A stretch of DNA of 18,633 nt from positions 1-18,633 of the forward strand of contig JAQCMZ010000013.1 of assembly GCA_028274825.1 (NCBI GenBank), read 5' to 3'. Under the pieces are notes generated by a model. It did not search any database, was not told where the DNA came from, and saw only the letters and a program-made list of their open reading frames with translations. This stretch comes from Haloferacaceae archaeon. GTDB lineage: Archaea > Halobacteriota > Halobacteria > Halobacteriales > Haloferacaceae. This document shows positions 15,816 to 18,633 of this stretch, piece after piece; position 1 is the first letter of the stretch, and each line of letters starts with the position of its first letter. The position numbers were made by a program, and so were the translations under genes.

Positions 15816-15838
15816 CCGGCTCGCACTGAGGAGTCGGT

Positions 15839-17595
15839 ATGCGACTCGAGGATTATTGGGGTGTCGGACCAAAGACGGGCGACCTTTTGAGCGACCAGTT
15901 AGGCAGTGATCGCGCGATTGAGGCAATCGAGTCGGCTGAGGTAAGCACACTCGTGGAGGCTGGGGTGTCCCGCGGGCGAGCGACTCGGGTCCTCCGTCGC
16001 GCAGTCGGGGCCGATGCGATGGAGAAGTTGGCTACCAGCGACACACGAGCAGTGTACGATGAGATTCTCGATCTCACTTCAACAAGCGCGCTCACGTCTG
16101 GGGCTGCCGATCGGATCCGAGTCCTGACCCCGTTACCGGACCGTGAGGCAGCCGAAGAGCGGCTGGATCTCGTCTCGCGCGCTCACACCGCGTGGGAACA
16201 GATGAGTGACACTCAACGTCAGGCAGTCACAGAGGCGTTTGAAAGTTACGACTCATCGGGAGCCTCCGACAGGGCAGCCACTGCCGTGATGGCGACGCTT
16301 CGTAAGAGTGGATTTGACGGCCAGAGTTTTCCAGTGGTGAAAGGAGTCGATCCGGAGCCGCTTCAGGAGGCTGCTGGGGCTCTCGATGCGGTCCGAGGGT
16401 CCGGCGATGATGCCCGAATCGCGGACGGCGCAGATGAGCAACTCGATCAGCTCCGTGATCGGCTGGCCGATGCCCGCGACATGGAAGCAGACGCGTTCGA
16501 TATCATCGAAACCGTCCGAGAGGGTGGGATTCGAGATCTCGACACATTCCAGCGTGGTGTGATCGAACATATCTCCGCGGAGACATCAATCCCGGCGGGA
16601 ACCGTCCGGCGTGCCGCCGCTGAGGATGCCGTTGACGCAGCAGATTTCGTCTCTGAAACTCTCCGGAGCTTACTGGCGGATCTCAAAGCCAGGGAGACGA
16701 ACCGCGAAGAGACAGTCACAACCGAGCTTCAGACGGAAATTGAGGCCGCTGGTGAGGATATCGACACGGCAGTCGAGGCGGTTCCGGATTTGGCGTTTGC
16801 GCTTTCACTCGGTTCGCCTCTCGACACACACTCGCGAGACCAACGTTCGTTGAAGACGGGATCGCAGTTCAACACGCTCGAAATCTGTTTCTCTCAGGAG
16901 ACGTTCAGCCCGTCACGTACGCCGTCGGTGACCACTCACTCTCAGACAGCCGTCTTGACCAACTCTCATCTGGAGCCCGAGTCGCGGTCGTCACCGGGGC
17001 CAACTCGGGTGGGAAAACAACGCTTCTGGAAACGCTGTGTTCAGTCGCCGTTCTGGCGTCGATGGGTCTTCCTGTCCCCGCAGAGAGTGCAGAACTCAGT
17101 TGGGTGGATCGGATTGTGTTTCACCGCCGGCACGCGTCATTCAACGCAGGTGTTCTCGAAGCGACACTGCGGTCTGTCGTCCCGCCGCTGGTCGACAGCG
17201 GGCGGACTCTCATGCTCGTTGATGAATTCGAGGCAATCACCGAACCCGGGCGGGCAGCAGACCTGCTGAACGGGCTCGTCGACTTGACAATCGATCATCA
17301 GTCGCTTGGCGCGTTCGTGACGCATCTCGCGGAAGATCTGGCACCACTCCCAGAAGAGGCTCGTATCGACGGGATCTTCGCTGAGGGACTAACCTCCGAC
17401 CTGGAGCTTCGTGTGGATTATCAGCCTCGATTCGAGACAATCGGGAAATCCACCCCCGAATTCATTATCTCACGGTTGGTTGCCAATGCGAACAGACGCG
17501 CTGTCAGGCAAGGATTTGAACAACTGGCAGGGACCGTCGGCGAAGAGGCTGTTCAACGCACTCTCGCAGACGTGCAGCAGATGATACAAGAGTGA
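15839..17595 (+). pseudogene. MutS-like DNA repair ATPase with N-terminal helix-hairpin-helix, interrupted by a frameshift
   Basis: A haloarchaeal MutS/MutS5-type protein without the mismatch-recognition domain. The N-terminus MRLEDYWGVGPKTGDLLSDQ and the VEAGVSRGRATRVLRRA that follows form helix-hairpin-helix-like DNA-binding units. A long acidic helical (clamp-like) middle runs to about residue 320. The reading frame then changes near 16805-16812. In the second frame the protein continues ARPTFVEDGIAVQHARNLFL, then the Walker A motif GANSGGKTT (16996-17022), VFHRRHASFNAGVLEATL, the Walker B region LMLVDEFEAITE (about 17212-17247) and ends at 17595. One base (or four) missing near 16808-16812 would restore about 585 residues. 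Without it the first frame reads 476 residues, the last 150 or so out of frame and lacking the ATPase. No slippery heptamer is seen, so I favour a mutation or a sequencing or assembly error over programmed frameshifting. Confidence 0.85.
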
Positions 17596-17614
17596 CCACG
17601 GCTGTCTCATCAAC

Positions 17615-17650
17615 GTTCGATTGCCCGGGACCGCCGCATGACGATCGAAC
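17615..17650. terminator. Weak inverted repeat between converging genes
   Basis: GTTCGAT (17615-17621) and ATCGAAC (17644-17650) match over seven bases, separated by 22. It sits between the ends of the MutS-like gene and the GNAT gene, where a bidirectional terminator would be placed, but there is no adjacent T-run, so this is only a suggestion. Confidence 0.2.
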
Positions 17651-17724
17651 ACTACTCTTCATTACAGCGACCAGGAAACTAGGCGCGGGTTGGACAGACC
17701 GCCCTGTGATGTGGTGATCGAAAG

Positions 17725-18198
17725 TTACTGTAGTGCATCAACAGTCGCGACAACCACCCGCTGTCGTGACCCTTCGCGCACGGTGCGTTCTTTCCGGTAT
17801 TGGAATCCGCGGCTTTGATAGAACTCGTGGCTGACATCGTCTTCCACGTCAACCGCCGTGCGGAGCTGTTCGATCCCAACGTCAGCCAGATCCGCAGCGA
17901 TTTCGTGAAGCAGTCTGTCTTCAATATCAGTGTCCCCATACTCGGGGTGAACCCACAGCGCGTGCAACTCCGCTTCTTCACCGGCGTGATCCGGATAGGC
18001 AAACGCAAACCCCGCCAGTTCGTCATCAGCCTCCGCAATATACCCGCAGTCCGTCGATGCAGCCACCTCACAGACGCCGGCAACGGAAAAGTCTCCGCCG
18101 ACAGATCCTGTTGTCTCTTCGAGGACGTTACCTTTGGCTTTCACCACCGCCGCCCGTAGTACCTCCGAGTCGTCGGGGCACGCCGGTCGGACACGCAT
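17725..18198 (-). CDS. GNAT family N-acetyltransferase
   Basis: A 157-residue protein with the GNAT fold order: N-terminal strand and helix (MRVRPACPDDSEVLRAAVVK), central strands (GYIAEADDELAGFAFAYPDH), motif A (AELHALWVHPEYGDTDIEDR) and a C-terminal motif with SHEFYQSRGFQYRKE, typical of acetyl-CoA enzymes. The acetyl-CoA pyrophosphate loop is degenerate: YGDTDIEDRLL replaces the usual Q/R-x-x-G-x-G/A, so cofactor binding may be altered. The substrate (small molecule, peptide or protein amine) is unknown. A TATA-like box about 30 bp upstream supports the ATG at 18198. It converges on the MutS-like gene with 129 bp between them. Confidence 0.85.
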   Translation of the reverse strand: MRVRPACPDDSEVLRAAVVKAKGNVLEETTGSVGGDFSVAGVCEVAASTDCGYIAEADDELAGFAFAYPDHAGEEAELHALWVHPEYGDTDIEDRLLHEIAADLADVGIEQLRTAVDVEDDVSHEFYQSRGFQYRKERTVREGSRQRVVVATVDALQ

Positions 18199-18222
18199 AT
18201 TGTAAACAACTGGGATTCACCC

Positions 18223-18233
18223 ATTGAATACTT
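18223..18233 (-). promoter_or_regulatory. TATA-like box for the GNAT gene
   Basis: The minus strand reads AAGTATTCAAT, centred about 30 bp before the ATG at 18198, consistent with a leaderless or nearly leaderless transcript. Confidence 0.45.
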
Positions 18234-18321
18234 TCCGACTGACAATCGGCCCCCGTCATATTCCATCGGAAAAATCACAGGCGTGTGGTCGATATTTGAT
18301 CTCTTCTTGCGGCTGTAATTA

Positions 18322-18633
18322 TCACCGAAACTTCTGGATGGTGAGACGGGGAGACGGGTGAACTACACTACCCCACCCCACCCCACCCCACCCCACCCTC
18401 CCGCGCTCGGGGCTCCTCGCCCCTCGGTTGTTGAGGGTGTCGTCAGAACTCTCCGAGTTCTGACTGCTCACCAGAAGTCGCTGACTTCTGGTGATGGGGC
18501 TTCCTGTTTCTGTGTCAGAATGTATCCCCGACGTGGGCACAGGGATTCCAGACTCCGCAGGCGAGTTCTCTTCACGGGTGGTTCGGAGTGTCCCACTCCT
18601 CCCGGATGGACACTCAGCCACAATCGACGGTGC
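18322..18633 (-). CDS. C-terminal end of an IS1341-type TnpB (IS200/IS605 OrfB), cut by the window edge
   Basis: The minus-strand frame is open from the right edge to a TGA at 18322-18324. Its translation has the poorly conserved tail style of haloarchaeal TnpB proteins: ENSPAESGIPVP, then TETGSP (18494-18511), whose DNA on the minus strand includes GAAACAGGAAGCCCC, the usual start of the 3' structured region. After TETGSP the frame runs through hairpins and the GGGGT repeat and is unlikely to matter for the protein. TnpB is an RNA-guided DNA nuclease related to Cas12. The RuvC catalytic core and zinc finger would lie beyond the edge, so activity cannot be judged, and the tail could belong to a decayed copy. 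Recognition rests on tail patterns and on the RNA-like structure, not on catalytic motifs. Confidence 0.55.
   Translation of the reverse strand, partial: APSIVAECPSGRSGTLRTTREENSPAESGIPVPTSGIHSDTETGSPITRSQRLLVSSQNSESSDDTLNNRGARSPERGRVGWGGVGWGSVVHPSPRLTIQKFR
18370..18398 (-). repeat. Pentanucleotide tandem repeat (GGGGT on the minus strand)
   Basis: The plus strand has five exact ACCCC units followed by ACCC. The minus strand is therefore GGGT followed by five GGGGT units, able to form a G-quadruplex. It sits at the 3' end of the candidate TnpB RNA. Confidence 0.9.
18442..18464. repeat. Perfect 10-bp hairpin
   Basis: GTCAGAACTC and GAGTTCTGAC are exact inverse complements around TCC. It is one of the stems in the candidate reRNA. 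Confidence 0.85.
18468..18494. repeat. Perfect 12-bp hairpin
   Basis: TCACCAGAAGTC and GACTTCTGGTGA are exact inverse complements around GCT. It lies four bases from the 10-bp hairpin, so the two form a tandem pair. Confidence 0.85.

Larger units (their letters stand above)
18361..18509 (-). ncRNA. Candidate TnpB guide-RNA scaffold (reRNA/omega RNA) overlapping the tnpB 3' end
   Basis: Reading on the minus strand from GAAACAGGAAGCCCC there are, in order: a perfect 12-bp hairpin (18468-18494), a perfect 10-bp hairpin (18442-18464), a 7-bp stem CACCCTC/GAGGGTG (18433-18439 with 18394-18400) enclosing GGGGC-GAGGA-GCCCC (18409-18423), then the GGGGT repeat and TAGTTCAC. TnpB elements are known to make a structured RNA from this position, and sense-overlapping RNAs at IS1341-type genes have been reported in Halobacterium. 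The guide would be the roughly 20 nt following, on the minus strand below about 18357. Boundaries are inferred. Confidence 0.45.

Noticed and set aside
16795..16815. Programmed ribosomal frameshift in the MutS-like gene
   Set aside because: No slippery heptamer, downstream pseudoknot or internal Shine-Dalgarno sequence was seen at the switch, so a mutation or sequencing error is simpler.
18370..18398. Short regular repeat, considered as a CRISPR array
   Set aside because: The unit is five bases with no spacers between units and no cas genes nearby. It is a simple tandem repeat.

Overview
The window looks like chromosomal DNA from a haloarchaeon (class Halobacteria). The proteins are rich in Asp and Glu. 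Several genes have a TATA-like A/T box about 27-31 bp before the start codon, as expected for leaderless archaeal transcripts. The gene families are typical of haloarchaea: a haloarchaeal-type squalene synthase, glutamate mutase with methylaspartate ammonia-lyase, UPF0058, a helix-hairpin-helix MutS-like ATPase, and the tail of an IS1341-type TnpB. By eye the base composition is less GC-rich than most haloarchaea. The gaps between genes are long, and several carry palindromes that look like debris of IS200/IS605-type elements.

Layout. 1-99 (-): weak fragment of a membrane protein at the left edge. 685-1752 (-): squalene/phytoene synthase family. 1915-3060 (+): acyl-CoA dehydrogenase. 3273-4592 (-): AroA. 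5153-6310 (+): M24 (Xaa-Pro) peptidase. 6311-7337: gene-poor, with a startless coding-like remnant. 7338-8525 (+): MFS transporter. 8993-9208 (+): small ribbon-helix-helix-like protein. 9550-10272 (-): UPF0173 metallo-hydrolase. 10505-13681 (-): a tight three-gene operon, mamA-mamB-mal. 13682-14453: AT-rich spacer with several dyads and one IS200/IS605-type terminal palindrome. 14454-14879 (+): unknown acidic protein. 15436-15687 (+): UPF0058. 15839-17595 (+): MutS-like ATPase broken by one frameshift. 17725-18198 (-): GNAT acetyltransferase. 18322 to the right edge (-): the 3' end of a TnpB gene with a hairpin array and a GGGGT repeat that together look like its guide-RNA scaffold.

How the genes work together. 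The clearest functional unit is mamA-mamB-mal: adenosylcobalamin-dependent glutamate mutase makes 3-methylaspartate, and methylaspartate ammonia-lyase turns it into mesaconate. In haloarchaea this is the core of the methylaspartate cycle for acetyl-CoA assimilation. The CoA-transferase and hydratase needed next are not in the window. The remaining genes look like independent housekeeping units: isoprenoid synthesis, acyl-CoA oxidation, the shikimate pathway, peptide turnover, transport and DNA repair. The least ordinary parts are the TnpB/reRNA edge, the frameshifted MutS-like gene, the palindromes between the mam operon and the 14454 gene, and the small ribbon-helix-helix gene with two palindromes next to its promoter.
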